A stretch of 64,000 nt of DNA from Micrasema longulum (lineage: Eukaryota > Arthropoda > Insecta > Trichoptera > Brachycentridae), in the NCBI GenBank assembly GCA_022494885.1, contig JAGVSM010004917.1, positions 1-64,000 of the forward strand, in the 5' to 3' direction. Both the position numbers and the translations under genes were made by a program. Within the stretch, counting starts at the first letter, position 1. Each line of letters begins with the position of its first letter. A model generated the notes under the pieces. It did not search any database and was not told where the DNA came from. It saw nothing but the letters and a program-made list of their open reading frames with translations. Shown here piece by piece: positions 19,800-30,625 of the stretch.

Positions 19800-20205
19800 T
19801 CCATTTAAAGTTTTAGTCATAAATATTTTCTTCTACTTCTGGTGCCTTATCAAAGCCCTTGAACTTGGCGATCACTGCAGCTAAAGCATCTCAGTCCTGC
19901 ATTACTCCGCATTTGGGACAACTGCTTATTGGATGAACTCGCCAATGTGATTCCTGAGAAAAAATGACCAGAATGGTTTCCCGTTGCCTTCTCTGGTGGA
20001 TTTTTCCGTTGGAGCTACCTATCCTTATCTGGTTGGTTCTGTTTTGGAGGCGTCAGAAACTCGCCTTTCATCCTCTCGTTATTTGCTGTGCGTTATGAGT
20101 GTGATGCCATTGCCCGAGGTTCGCGACGTGGACGCTAACGAGTAAGACTAGTGTTGCCGGTGGAATGCAATTAGCCATCCGCAGCATTTTATAAAATGAC
20201 ACCTT
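19800..20205 (+). repeat. Dispersed repeat, arm 1 of an inverted pair
   Basis: Inverse of 24860-25235: shared CGTGGACGCTAACGAGTA, CATCTCAGTCCTG, GGTTTCCCGTTGCC. A fragment lies at 51310-51362. It appears linked to the RTE-like 3' ends, whose frames finish IAxVAN-like next to this sequence. Confidence 0.65.
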
Positions 20206-20289
20206 CCAGCAAGATGTGACTCACTGAGACCCTACTGACGGTTCTAACCTAATAATAATTATCTAGATAAATCTATTGAGAAATTTGAT

Positions 20290-20690
20290 CCTATAGCTAG
20301 AATTGTATTAAAAATTTGGAAAATAATACAAATAACCAAGACAGTGGAGAGTCGAGTGCTACTTGTGGTCAATACTTATCTGCGGTGTAGAAATATGGAC
20401 TCTCAAGATGAGCTTTATGAACCGATTAGAGGCTTTTAAAATGTGGCTTCACCGGAGAGTACTGAAAATCACGAGGACAGATTTAATGACCAACGCGGAG
20501 GTGTAAGACAAACCATAGCCAAAAGAGAACTACTGACGTCAATAAAGCAGAGAAAACTCGCATAGCTGGGCCAAGTCGTGCGCGGAAGCAAATATGCGCT
20601 TTTGCAGCTAACTAGCAGCAAATAAATGAAGGAATGGCAGGAGTTACAGGATCACCTGGGATAGTGGAACAAAAAGAGAAGTCGACTGCC
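20290..20690 (+). mobile_element. RTE-like RT fragment
   Basis: Reads CGVEIWTLKMSFMNRLEAFK, MWLHRRVLKITRTD, ELLTSIKQRKLA and QVVRGSKYALLQL, the RT C-terminal region with W-T-L, R-L-E-x-F-x-M-W-x-x-R-R motifs. Cut at 20690 by the LINE that follows. Confidence 0.65.
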
Positions 20691-20691
20691 G

Positions 20692-21296
20692 CATAATACC
20701 GAGTATCGTACGCAACTACACTGGCTTAGTATCAGGCATAGAAGAAACATTTACATTCTATCACTTCTTCACAATATTTTAAATAATCCCACTTCGCCTG
20801 TTTATCTGAGAGAGCTCATCCAACCTCTTTCACAGCACGGACTATCTCTTCGTTCTAGTAACGAGAGAACCCTTTTAATACCCTATCATCGCTCTAATTT
20901 TCTTGCCTCCTCTTTCACAGTAGTAGCCGCTCGATTGTGGAATAATCTACCCACTAATGTTAGAGACGCCCCTTCTTTATTTACATTTAAGTCAATATTG
21001 AAATGTTTATATCTAAACATTTAAATTGTTCCTCTATCCTTCTTATTTCCTTCCCATCTTCTCTCCTCTCTTCATAGTGTAAATATTTATTTTTTTAATA
21101 TTTTTATTTTGTTAATCGTTGTTTTTAATTTTTGTACAAAATTGTAAGATTCAATATGTCCATGTATTTATAATTTTCTCAAACTGAACGGTTTGGGTAG
21201 GTAGAAAGAAATTACCTTATGGCAATATGCCGGCCTTTATATGTATATATATTGTATATGTACATAAAGTGTCAAATAAAATAAAATAAACAAATA
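20692..21296 (+). mobile_element. Well-preserved LINE C-terminus with 3' UTR
   Basis: One open frame 20692-21024 with no stop or frameshift: LHWLSIRHRRNIYILSLLHN, YLRELIQPLSQHGLSLRSSN, SFTVVAARLWNNLPTNVRD and FKSILKCLYLNI, then stop. This is the CR1/jockey-type C-terminus (xLWNxLPxxIR). The 3' UTR ends in AATAAAATAAAATAAAC. 5'-truncated and inserted into older RT sequence, so it is among the younger insertions. Confidence 0.8.
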
Positions 21297-21424
21297 CATC
21301 AAGCAAGGATTGCATTCAACAAAAAATCAATGATTTTCAAGTCTTATAACATCATTATCACTCCCTTTCTGCACCTAATGGTGCATAGGACGCATCGATA
21401 CACAAATCGCAACGTAAATTGAAC

Positions 21425-21600
21425 CTTTTTTTTGTTACATGAAGGTAAGATGATCATTTTTACGCCTCAAGTGCCAGTCCTGAGACTATGCAAAAACATA
21501 TTTAAAAATAAATATTTTATGTCAATCATGTCACGAATCGAATCCGAGACCTCTTACATGGTAGGTAAACATGCTGATCACAACACTACGAAAACAACAT
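21425..21600 (-). mobile_element. tRNA-derived SINE, type 2
   Basis: The complement has a tRNA-like head (CGTAGTGTTGTGATC A-box region; TACCTACCATGTAAGAG anticodon arm; CGGATTCGATTC B-box region), then the tail CTCAGGACTGGCACTTGAGG. Same head as 24463-24524; same tail as 25675-25795. Confidence 0.65.
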
Positions 21601-21800
21601 AAACCTAAAACTTTGCAAACTTGTATGGAGCAGATTAATGTACGGTTGTGAGACATGCTGCCTTACCGAAAGAGATAAACAATGACTAGATGCCTTTAAG
21701 ATGTGGTGTTACAGAAGAATATTAGAAATTTGCTGGAAAAGCCACATCAGTAATGACGAGATTCTCAGCAGAATCGAATAAGGGAGGCGTTTAATCAAGC
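21601..21800 (+). mobile_element. RTE-like RT fragment
   Basis: SRLMYGCETCCLTERDKQ then LDAFKMWCYRRILEICWKSH and SNDEILSRIE, the same region as 20290-20690 but from a different copy. Confidence 0.65.
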
Positions 21801-21815
21801 TCAATGGATCGGCCA

Positions 21816-22546
21816 ATACCAAGTCGTTGGAACGATAGGCATAATCCCCCAGTAACTACACACGTGCGTTTCCAGAAATTATCACATGGCGACGGTATCT
21901 ACCTACTATCTACAAAAGCTTCTCTTCGGACATCTATCTTCCTTTGTTAACCATGGAGTTGAATCAGTGTTTTGTTTATTTAGTTTTTTATTGCTTACTT
22001 CTTGGCATGAACACTTGATAAATTTACTACTATGCTCTATTTTTGGTAAATTTATTGATATCATTTTAACTTTGCTAGAATTCCACTCGTCCATGCGCTT
22101 TGTAGCTGCACAATGATTGGTTATCTAGCTTTCATATATCAACTTTAAAATACCTAAATTTTGTAAATGGGGTCTAGAATTCCAATCGTCTATACGCTTA
22201 GTAGCTGCAAGACGTGTTGTAATCTTACTCCTTTTTATTACTCATGTAATTTTTTTTTCAAATATCATTAATACAATAAAATTATATGTCATTTTTTCAA
22301 ATGTTTAAATGGGGGCTAAATTTCTAACTGTCTATGCGCTCTGTAGCTAAAAAACGTCCTGTAATCTAGCTCCTATCTGTTATAATTTTTGATTGATCTT
22401 AATTGAAAACGAGGAACTAGAATCCCAACCGTCCATGCGCTCTGTAGCTGCAAGACGTACTGGGATATTTATTAATTATACAGCGCCCTTGAGGTGATTT
22501 TCACAAAAATGGCGCTATTTAAATTATCCAACTATGTATATATATG
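21816..22546 (+). mobile_element. Hairpin-tailed repeat element, copy B
   Basis: Collinear with 17200-17932, including four TATGCGCTCTGTAGCT units (22092, 22190, 22330, 22434), a perfect AGCGCC...GGCGCT hairpin at 22482-22516 and a (TA)n tail. It interrupts RTE-like coding sequence (21601-21800, resuming in 22547-23165). Confidence 0.75.
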
Positions 22547-23165
22547 CGTTATGAGAATGTCTGGCATGACATAATAGAGGGAATGGCTGAGGAGACAAAT
22601 CACAGAGGGCACTCGCGGCTCATTGAAAGAGATAAAAAAAATAGTAGAGGCCTTTGGGATGTGGTGGTACAAAAGAATATTACAAATTTATATATCCAGA
22701 TTCTCAGCAGAATCGAAGAAGAGAGGCACTTAATCAAAGCTAACTCAGAGAGGTGAGCCCAATAGATTTGCTACATTATGCGCCACGAGGGTCTCCTGCT
22801 TGACATAATAGAGGAAATGGCTGAAGAGACAAATCACAGAGAGCATCCCTGACGGGAGTATTTGGAGCAAGTGTGCGAGGATTTGAACTCCGCCTCATAT
22901 GTTGCGCTGAAAGATGCAGATAATAGAGAGCGGTGAAAGATGAGGTACGGAACTTTGCTGCAAATCAATCCCCAGGATCGAGACTGCGAAGAAAACAGCT
23001 AATTATGATGGGGAAGATAGAGGGAAAGCGTGGAGTTGGAAGGCGACTGATGTCCTGGCTAAGGAACATGCGTGGCGAGTATTTCGGTTGGCGTAGAACT
23101 AGGATGCCCACTCCCGAGTGATCGCCATCGTCGGCGGACCAGGTATGCCACAGCGAGAAGAAGAA
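22547..23165 (+). mobile_element. RTE-like LINE C-terminus
   Basis: LIERDKKNSRGLWDVVVQKN and LSRIEEERHLIKANS, then 22933-23121 LRRKQLIMMGKIEGKRGVGR, SWLRNMR, and ending near AIVGG. Shows the G-K-I-E-G-x-R-G-x-G-R-R, W-L-R-N motifs of these elements. Confidence 0.7.
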
Positions 23166-23469
23166 TTGTATATGTATTTGGCGCATGAGAATTTTCATAA
23201 TTATTTAGCTTGTTTACTTTACTCGAAATCAGATTTGCTTGAGCGATTACTATTTTATCGGAGGTGCGATATGCTGCAGTTTAAGTACTATTGCCTGCAC
23301 TGCATCACTTTATAGGTGCAGATAGGAATATAACGATGTTATGAATTATTTACTTCATAAATCATTAATTAAGATCTACCGTCTTGAGATACGAATTAGT
23401 TCAAGGTGCGATACAATAACCTCGGACAGCACGTGTATGTAGATGAAAATACTTTTATCTTATTTTAAT
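23166..23469. other. Unassigned
   Basis: AT-rich; nothing recognised. Confidence 0.3.
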
Positions 23470-23640
23470 TTTATTATTTTTATATTCATAACAGACATTT
23501 GTAAAAGAGTTAAACAGAGTTGTGTGATGTCACCATGGCTGTTCAACGTATATATTGATAACTGTATGAAAGAGCTAAAAGGTTTAAGAATGGGAGAAAA
23601 AATGGGTGATTCAACTGTTAATTGTGTTTTGTATACTGTT
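23470..23640 (+). mobile_element. RTE-like RT core fragment
   Basis: Reads VKQSCVMSPWLFNVYIDNCM, KELKGLRMGEKMGD and NCVLY, a decayed GVRQGCVMSPWLFN motif ahead of the catalytic ADD. Broken at 23641 by an antisense LINE 3' end. Confidence 0.7.
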
Positions 23641-23975
23641 GAATTTTTTTATTTATTTTTTTTTTTTTTTAAGGAAAAACAACAGTTGTTATATAAGAAT
23701 ACAAAATATAAAAAATATTACATACATCCAGTTAAAGTTTTTCACAAATATAATGAAAGAACATGTTACACAGTAAAGAGAAAAATAAAATATTATATTT
23801 TAAGACATGGGAAAAAAAAGAGCTCGTAAGAAGGTTAAGAGATGAGGAAATAGAGTCGAGGAGTGGAGGAGAGGGAATTTCATAATATAGTTGACCAATT
23901 AAAAATTTTGATACAATAATAAAATAAACATAATTAAAGGAACATAAACTTATTACACACTGACAAATGTTACAT
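23641..23975 (-). mobile_element. LINE 3' UTR, inverted partner of 27690-27995
   Basis: T-rich start (tail), then AACAACAGTTGTTATATAAG, CATCCAGTTAAAGTTTTTCA, GAGCTCGTAAGAAGGTTAAG. The same sequence runs in the other direction at 27690-27995. Confidence 0.7.
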
Positions 23976-24459
23976 TTTACAGTGTTTCAAAAAAAATAAT
24001 TTATGGTCACAATATTTTGTATTAAAAATATCTAAATGGGGACAAAGTAAATTAAATTTGGAGCAGCTACGATAAATAAACGAGTTTTGAACATTTTTTT
24101 TTTTTGGGCAATGAATTATAAAAAAAAAATAACTTGTCGTGTTGACTTTACGGGACAATTGATTGAAATACGCTCCAAGAGATATGGACTATCGATAAAA
24201 TTGTTTAAAATTTTAAAGAGGAAAGACAGATCAGAAATGCTTCTATGTATGATGCCGTGTTTTTTTCACTATCTATTATAATTATCAGAATTATTTCTAT
24301 TCTTTTGTTTTCTATATTCATTTGAATGATTTATTTGTATTTTATTTTAATTTGTAAATTTTTAGCCATTAAGATATATTATTGATCATGATTAAATTTT
24401 TCCATTATTGTTTTAAATTTTTCTCCCGATATATGTACTAAGAAGTCGTCTGCAAATCA
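23976..24459. other. Nothing recognised
   Basis: AT-rich, with poly-T and poly-A runs near 24095-24130; no convincing coding. Confidence 0.3.
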
Positions 24460-24462
24460 GTC

Positions 24463-24545
24463 GGCCTCGTGGTGTTGTGGTCGCCGCATTTGCCTACCAT
24501 GCAAGAGATTTCGGGTTCGATTCCCAATATGATTGATATTTAATA
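24463..24545 (+). mobile_element. tRNA-derived SINE head, type 2
   Basis: A-box TGGTGTTGTGG at 24470-24480 and B-box GGGTTCGATTCC at 24513-24524, spaced as in a tRNA, but the acceptor stem does not pair and an AT-rich body follows. A pol III-type SINE head rather than a working tRNA gene. Confidence 0.65.
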
Positions 24546-24704
24546 TTTATTTAAATAGAAGATGAAAGAAAAATAATGTCGATAAAATATTTTAATAAAG
24601 TTATTAATTAAACGTCTTGTTTTAGTTTTACTTTTTTATTATTTTGACCAAAGAGTGCTTATATTTTAATTTTCATTGTTATTTATTAACATTTATTTAT
24701 TTAT

Positions 24705-24859
24705 TAAGGAAATCATACAGTCTTTATATGAATACATGGTAGAAAAGAACAATTAAAAAAATTAAGACCAATTACAGATTTCACACTTATTTATTATAAA
24801 CGCAGGAGGAGAGGAGAAAAAATGATTTAATTCTAAAAAAGTAAAAAATAAATATTAGA
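24705..24859 (-). mobile_element. Probable antisense LINE tail
   Basis: TTATTTATTTATTAAGGAAATCATACAG followed by AT-rich sequence resembles 14176-14290; no coding. Confidence 0.3.
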
Positions 24860-25235
24860 TAAACCACCGGCAACACTACTGACTAGTCCTACTCGTTAGC
24901 GTCCACGTCGCGAACCCCGTACAATGGGATCACACTCATAACGGTGTGATCGCAGCAGATAACGAGAGTATGAAAGGCGAGTTTCTGGCGCCTGCAAACC
25001 AGAACCAACCAGGTAAGAGAAGGTAACCGCGACAGAAAAATCCACCAGAGAAGGCAACGGGAAACCACTCTGGTCATCTTTTCCCAGGAATCACTATGGC
25101 GAATACATACAATAAGCAGTTGTCCTGGCTGCGGAGTAGCGCAGGACCGAGATGCTTTCGGTGTTGTGATCGCCAACGTCGGGGGATCTGACAAGGCACC
25201 TCAAGAAGAAAATCGTAGATGTACATATGAATTAG
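24860..25235 (-). repeat. Dispersed repeat, arm 2 of an inverted pair
   Basis: Inverse of 19800-20205. Contains CTCGTTAGCGTCCACGTC, GGCAACGGGAAACCACT and GATCGCCAACGTCGGGG. A 101-codon minus frame across it is chance openness. Confidence 0.65.
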
Positions 25236-25387
25236 TATAAATTAAGAGTTGAAATGAAATGTTAAATGTTTAATATAATTTAAAATTATACATTTATTCA
25301 AAATTTCTTGGACTATCTAACTAGGGTTACTTACTTCGTTCTTAGCAAATGCAAAACAAATATTTGATAAACAGTAATCAATACATA

Positions 25388-25650
25388 GAAAAAATATATA
25401 AAGGTTGTAGACATAGTGAAAATATAGTGAAACGCATAGTTAAATACATAGTTAAAAATATTATAGTAAAAATGTAGTCAAAATTAAAGTAAAAAACGTA
25501 TTTAAAAACCAAATTAAATACACAGTTAGAAACATAGTAAAAGACATAGTAAAAAACCAAAGAAATACACAGTAAAAACAAAATAAAAAGCAAGAAACAT
25601 GGTAAAAGACAGCATAAAAATAAATTATTTTAATTAATAGCAAAAAACAT
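25388..25650. repeat. Degenerate tandem array, unit about CATAGTAAAAA
   Basis: Roughly 20 variants of ACATAGT(A/T)AAAA at 10-14 nt spacing. It opens artificial minus-strand frames rich in Phe and Tyr, which I do not regard as genes. Confidence 0.7.
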
Positions 25651-25674
25651 AGGAAAATTCTATCTCTATCTATC

Positions 25675-25795
25675 TCGATCACTTTTTTTGTTATATGAAG
25701 GTAAGACGATCAGTCTTACGCTTCAGTTACCAATCCGGGGACTATGAAATATTCTAGCGTGAAATACGCTTTTAAATAAATATGTATATTGATAT
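25675..25795 (-). mobile_element. SINE tail, type 2
   Basis: TTTTTTGTTATATGAAGGTA, TCTTACGCTTCAGTTACC and GGGGACTATG match the tail at 21425-21500. A related tail (GATCAGTCTTTCACTTC, CCAGGGACTGA) is at 49770-49825. Confidence 0.55.
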
Positions 25796-26159
25796 GTAGA
25801 TTGATAATTAGATTGATATTAAAAGATTGATGATAATTAGATTGGTATATGCTTAAATTCTATTGCTTTCCACCGACCTCAACTCCACTGACCGACCTGC
25901 TGATATGTTGAGACATAACATAGTGCAGAAACCTTGCATGTGAAGCTGGAGGTCTTAGGGAGAGCTGGCACATCTACGAGAAGGACTTATCAAGAATTGA
26001 TTATATTTGGGATGTTTTACCAAGTAAATTATTATTATATACTATTTAACACTTTGTAACTTTATTCTTCATCCGCCCGGACACAAAAATTCCTGGGCCC
26101 GTATTGCAATGAAAATTTTACAAAATAATCTTCAATTATGATGTTCAAGGATTATGCAA

Positions 26160-26290
26160 AAGGAAAAATTAAATATGGGTTGGGATAGGTACCCTGTATT
26201 TCCACATTTATCTACACTGCACTGGCTTAATCTACAAAAAATGTTAATTAATTTGTACTTGCATATAAATACATAATATATAAGTAATAT
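26160..26290 (+). mobile_element. LINE fossil, RT C-terminal region
   Basis: Frame-broken RYPVFPHLSTLHWLNLQKML resembles the LHWL region of 20692-21024. Confidence 0.4.
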
Positions 26291-26444
26291 ATGACTATTT
26301 TTTCTGTGGTTCTGTGAAAATTAACTCAAACAACAATTGATATCAGCGCGATATACGTAGCTTTATTATAAACTATTTTAATACAATACTTGCACAAAAG
26401 CATATTAACAAATACCACAATGACATTTAGCAGTAACTGAGCGC

Positions 26445-26745
26445 TGGCCGATTCCTTTTAAAATGAATAATGCCAAAAACGGCAACTGCGAACGCCACAT
26501 GTCCTATGTGCTACATGATATGTCAGTAGTACCATATCAAAGAAAAATGGGCGTTTGGAAATAATGTTTAAAATACTAGTTTCCAAATAGAGAATTAGCA
26601 AATATTATTTGTAATCTGCAAGCTTGTTTTAGTACTAAAAAAGCTGACTGGGGTAAAAGATGTACAACAAAGAGAACTTTTTTTGTATGGAGGACTAAGC
26701 TGAAGGTAATCGACTGGTTTCATCGTTCACTGAGAACGGGAGGGG
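26445..26745 (+). repeat. Dispersed repeat, copy A
   Basis: AAAAACGGC, CCACATGTCCT, AGTACCATATCAAAGAAAAA, TAATCTGCAAG and ACTGGGGT are shared in order with 55785-56130. Class unknown. Confidence 0.6.
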
Positions 26746-27009
26746 GGGTGGACGCACTTCAGAGATATTTTTTATATGAAGATATAAACGGTTGTTGTAA
26801 TTTATAATAAAAAACAATGACTATACAAATAAACAACATTGTGGTATTTCAAATTTAAACATTATATTCCTTTAATAAATAACTTAACATCTTTTCAATA
26901 TAGCCCAATTATTTATTTAAAAAATAACCAACCGTGTAACGTTCAACCCCTTAGCTCCTCACCTCCCCTATCTCCACCCGTATAAACCTATCGCTGAATA
27001 TTATTAACT

Positions 27010-27690
27010 TAATTTTAGTGCAGTATTTGAGTTTGTCCAAATGTTCGTAGACAAAAGACCGGATTTCACCCATTCGGGAGTCATTAAGATAAACAAATTA
27101 AAACAGGGATGGAGAATACCTTAAATAAAGGAATATGGAAGTCTAGGTATTTACAGGGCTTATGACCTGTCATTGGCTGGTTTAAGTGGCCACTTTACAC
27201 ACTGTGTAACATTCACCATATTTGCCTATGATTGAACATCCATATTTCTTCAGTTCTTCCATTTGTTGATTTAAGTGAAGTTAAAGAGCTGAAATCTTTA
27301 TTGTTGTGAAGAGATTCATCAAACTGAATTATTTCACATACTAGGCAACGCTTAAAAACTATTTTTCAATTTTTAAACTTCTTCTTGGACCAGTTGGTTT
27401 CATTACAATGTTTGAGTTTGTCCAAATGTTCGTAGACAAAAGACTGGATTTCCCCCCCTCGGGAGTCATTAAGATCAACAAATTACAACAGGGATGGAGA
27501 ATACCTTATATAAGGGAATATGGAAGTCTGAAGTCTGAAGAACTGAAGAAATATGGATGTTCAAACATAGGCAAAACGGTGAATGTTACACAGTGTGTAA
27601 AGTGGCCACTTAAACCAGCCAATGACAGGTCATAAGCCCTGTAAATGCCTAGACTTCCATATTCCCTTCACAAAATTTTAAATGAAACAT
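27010..27690. repeat. Foldback/tandem repeat family, composite copy
   Basis: The module TTTGAGTTTGTCCAAATG is at 27027 and again at 27409 in direct order. The TTTAAGTGGCCACTT core occurs at 27180 and, inverted, at 27600. So both tandem (about 390 bp period) and inverted arrangements are present in one copy. Confidence 0.75.
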
Positions 27691-27995
27691 TTGTCAGTGT
27701 GTAATAAGTTTATGTTCCTTTAAATATGTTTATTTTATTATTGTATCAAAATTTTGAATTGGTCAACTATATTATGAAAATCCCTCTCCTCCACTCTACC
27801 ACTCTATTTCCTCATCCCTTAACCTTCTTAAGAGCTCGTTTTTTTCTCATGTCTTATATAATATATCATTTTTCTCTTTACTGTGTAACATGTTCTCCCA
27901 TTATATTTGTGAAAAACTTAAACTGGATGCATGTACTATTTTTTATATTTTGTATTCTTATATAACAACTGTTGTTTTTCCTTAATAAATAAAAA
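27690..27995 (+). mobile_element. LINE 3' UTR, inverted partner of 23641-23975
   Basis: Ends TATATAACAACTGTTGTTTTTCC then AATAAATAAAAATAATA. In this orientation the A-rich tail is 3', giving the direction of the element. Confidence 0.65.
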
Positions 27996-28009
27996 TAATA
28001 ATTTTTTTT

Positions 28010-28130
28010 TGATATTTATTTTCCCATAAACATATTTACTATAAAAAATTATTATTGAAAGTCAAATATAATGGTAAGATGAGCATAATCGCTTATTTTG
28101 ACGATTCGCCCCTGCTATACTGCGATGCTT
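28010..28130 (+). repeat. Small dispersed repeat
   Basis: GTCAAATATAATGG, GCATAATCGCTT and TTCGCCCCTG are shared with 56205-56290. Confidence 0.5.
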
Positions 28131-28427
28131 GAAATAAAATGGTTTCAACCACAAAGTTTGTGATTGCAAAAATACCCTACGTGTTCTAGATGTGGCGAGG
28201 ATCGTGAGTTTAAAAATTGTAATAAAGAAGATGACCAGTTGCAGTATATAAACTGTAAGATCACAAATGATCGACTGAAATTACAATTTAATATTAACCA
28301 TTTAGTTTGAAGTGAGGAATGTGCAGTTTATAAAAAGAGAATCAAATCAGAGAACAGAAAAACGGATTTTTTTAGAATAAAAATGGTGTGTTAGCTCATT
28401 GCGAATAACTAGACGTATTATTGTATC

Positions 28428-28855
28428 AGTTTATACCTCAGAGTAATAATGCGCCAAGCTATAGAGGAGCCCAAACGTAGAAAAACCATTCTATGACTAT
28501 TGGGTATTGAGTTAGCTACAGTTTGCAGCAAAACAATGGGCCGTCTCAGCCAAATAGATATCAATTTTCATTGTAAATACTCTTAAATATGTACCTGTGT
28601 ATTTATTATTGCGGGGTTATTCCAATTTATTTTTCTATAATTCGCCTATGTTTATTTTATCAAATTGAAAATACATGTGTGTGTTAATTTTTTTATTTAT
28701 TTATTTATTATATATGTACGGCCCAAGCCAATTACAACAGTTACATCAAGAAACATAAATGCAAGAAACTGAACAAAAAGAACATAAAACTATTTAGCAA
28801 AGACAAACAAGGGAAAAACAATAATAGTATCCAATATATTAAAAAACAACATATA
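28428..28855. repeat. Left arm of a 1.75-kb inverted repeat
   Basis: Pairs with 29765-30178. The arm includes ACCTCAGAGTAATAATGCGC at its outer edge and, at its inner part, the inverse of a LINE 3' end (TACGGCCCAAGCCAATTACA). Confidence 0.8.
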
Positions 28856-28869
28856 ATCTCAAAAAACAT

Positions 28870-29135
28870 ATAATCTCTTACATCATACTTTATTTTCTCT
28901 TTATTATGTTAAAAAAATATATATAACTGTCTTTTTATTATGGGAGCAAAAATTTATTTACATTTTTTGTATACCCACGAACAGGCCATACCTTTGTGGG
29001 ATTTTTGTTTACTATTTTTACTATTAATATGTATTTCATTGCTATGTAATTATCTTTTATTTTTTAAATACTCTGTTTTACCTATTATGTTTGTTGTAAA
29101 AAAAACAAAAAATAAATAAATAAAAAAAAAAATGT
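28870..29135 (+). mobile_element. LINE 3' UTR
   Basis: ACCCACGAACAGGCCATACC and ATTAATATGTATTTCATTGC place it with 15466-15840 and 50085-50400. Ends in an A-rich tail. Confidence 0.6.
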
Positions 29136-29159
29136 CTCAATATTGTGAATAAAATGAAT

Positions 29160-29920
29160 AAATGTAAACAAATCTCTTAAACTTCTCGGTTTTATCAAAA
29201 GAGTGACGGCGGACTTCAAAAATATTAATACCATCAAAAATCTTTATTACTCACTAGTTCGACCCCATCTAGAATACGCTTCTCCTATTTGGTCTCCATT
29301 CTACAGGACTCATATTAACCATATCGAGTCTGTCCAACACCGTTTTCTAAGAAAAGTGGCATGGTTGCTCGGATTACAAAGGGGTAATTATTTTTATTTT
29401 GAAATAGAGCAATCTCTCAATCTGTCTTCATTGGAGAGACGTAGAACCGAGATGAACCTTATATGCATTTTCAAAACACTTAATGCTTTAAGTGATGTCC
29501 CATCTCTGTTGCAATCAATTTCTTTTCATGTTCCCAACCGTGTCACCAGGAGTCAAAATCTGCTATTTATAAAATCTTCTAAGAGCAACTTTGGTTTTTA
29601 TGCCTCAATGTCCAGAATGTGTAGATTGGTCAATTCATCACACGACTTGGAATTTTTTGGGGTAGATCTTTCGGCTTTTCGTAGATCTCTTCGCGTCTAA
29701 ACTGTGTGGGATGAAGTTGGATTGGCATGGTTTAGCTCAAAGTTTTTGGTCTTTCGTTTTTTTTAATATATTGTATACTATTATTGTTTTCCCCTTGTTT
29801 GTCTTTGCTAAATAGTTTTATGTTCTTTTTGTTCAGTTTCTTGCATTTATGTTTCTTGATGTAACTGTTGTAATTGGCTTGGGCCGTACATATATAAAAA
29901 ATAAATAAAAATAAAAATAA
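29160..29920 (+). mobile_element. LINE C-terminus and 3' UTR
   Basis: Open for 165 codons from 29203: TIKNLYYSLVRPHLEYASPI, HINHIESVQHRFLRK, NLSSLERRRTEMNLICIFKT, DVPSLLQSISFHVPNRVTR and DLEFFGVDLSAFRRSL. The 3' UTR ends GGGCCGTACATATATAA, then (AATAAA)n. Its 3' UTR forms the inner part of the right inverted-repeat arm. Confidence 0.8.
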
Positions 29921-30178
29921 ACACACACATGTATTTTCAATTTGATAAAATAAATAAAGGCGAATTATAGAAAAATAAATTGGAATAACCCCGCAATAAT
30001 AAATACACAGATACATATTTAAAAGTATTTACAATGAAAATTGATATCTATTTGGCTGAGACGGCCCATTGTTTTTCTGCAAACTGTAGCTAACTTAATA
30101 CCCAATGGTCATAGAATGGTTTTTCTACGTTTGGTCTCCTCTATAGCTTAGCGCATTATTACTCTGAGGTATAAACCA
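29765..30178. repeat. Right arm of a 1.75-kb inverted repeat
   Basis: Inverse of 28428-28855 over about 415 bp with few mismatches. It holds the end of the LINE 3' UTR and about 250 bp of flanking non-LINE sequence. Confidence 0.8.
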
Positions 30179-30182
30179 TGTA

Positions 30183-30365
30183 TAACATTATTTTTGGTAC
30201 GTGTATTTGTACAAATCTGGATTTTCTCCCAAGGGGGAGTAGGTATATATTTTTATTAAACCCAGCCAATGACAGGTCATAAGCCCTGTAAACGCTCGAA
30301 TATCCATAATCCTGAATTTGAAAAAAAATTCTACCTCATCTCTGTAGGGATATAAATAAAAATAA
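30183..30365 (-). repeat. Composite of LINE C-terminus and foldback fragment
   Basis: TACGTGTATTTGTACAAATC is the inverse of the LINE end at 15030-15062; it is followed by AACCCAGCCAATGACAGG and the same junction sequence as 15335-15465. Confidence 0.55.
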
Positions 30366-30424
30366 ACCATGTATGCTGATACTTAGTGGAACATATTTGA
30401 CTAAAAAAATAACAAATAAAGAAG

Positions 30425-30625
30425 TATTTATTTTATTTCTTATTATTTTAATTTTATTTTTGCTTCTCAACAGACCAGGAGGCCCATTTACAGTGGCGAA
30501 TTACATCACAGAACACCCAGGCTTGAGAAAAATCACGTTTAATTTTTGTGTTCTCACCGGGAATCGATCCCGGAACCTTCCGTCTGTGAGTCAAGCGTCT
30601 TGACCACTACACTACGGAGGCCGCC
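30425..30625 (-). mobile_element. tRNA-derived SINE, type 1
   Basis: Minus strand: A-box TAGTGTAGTGG (30614-30604), B-box GGATCGATTCC (30570-30560), then body TTTCTCAAGCCTGGGTG, CTGTGATGTAATTCGCC, GGCCTCCTGG and an A-rich end. The head resembles tRNA-Val/Glu-type D and T arms but the anticodon stem has mismatches. A body-only copy is at 45865-45975. Confidence 0.75.

Noticed and set aside
24889..25194. Minus-strand 101-codon frame rich in Cys, Arg and Leu
   Set aside because: It lies entirely in a dispersed non-coding repeat whose other copy (19800-20205) does not keep the frame.
25378..25682. Minus-strand frames of 71-73 codons that look like membrane proteins
   Set aside because: They come from a degenerate ACATAGTAAAA tandem array.
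30558..30622. Functional tRNA gene
   Set aside because: A- and B-boxes are good but the anticodon and acceptor stems mispair and the sequence continues into a SINE body with a second copy.
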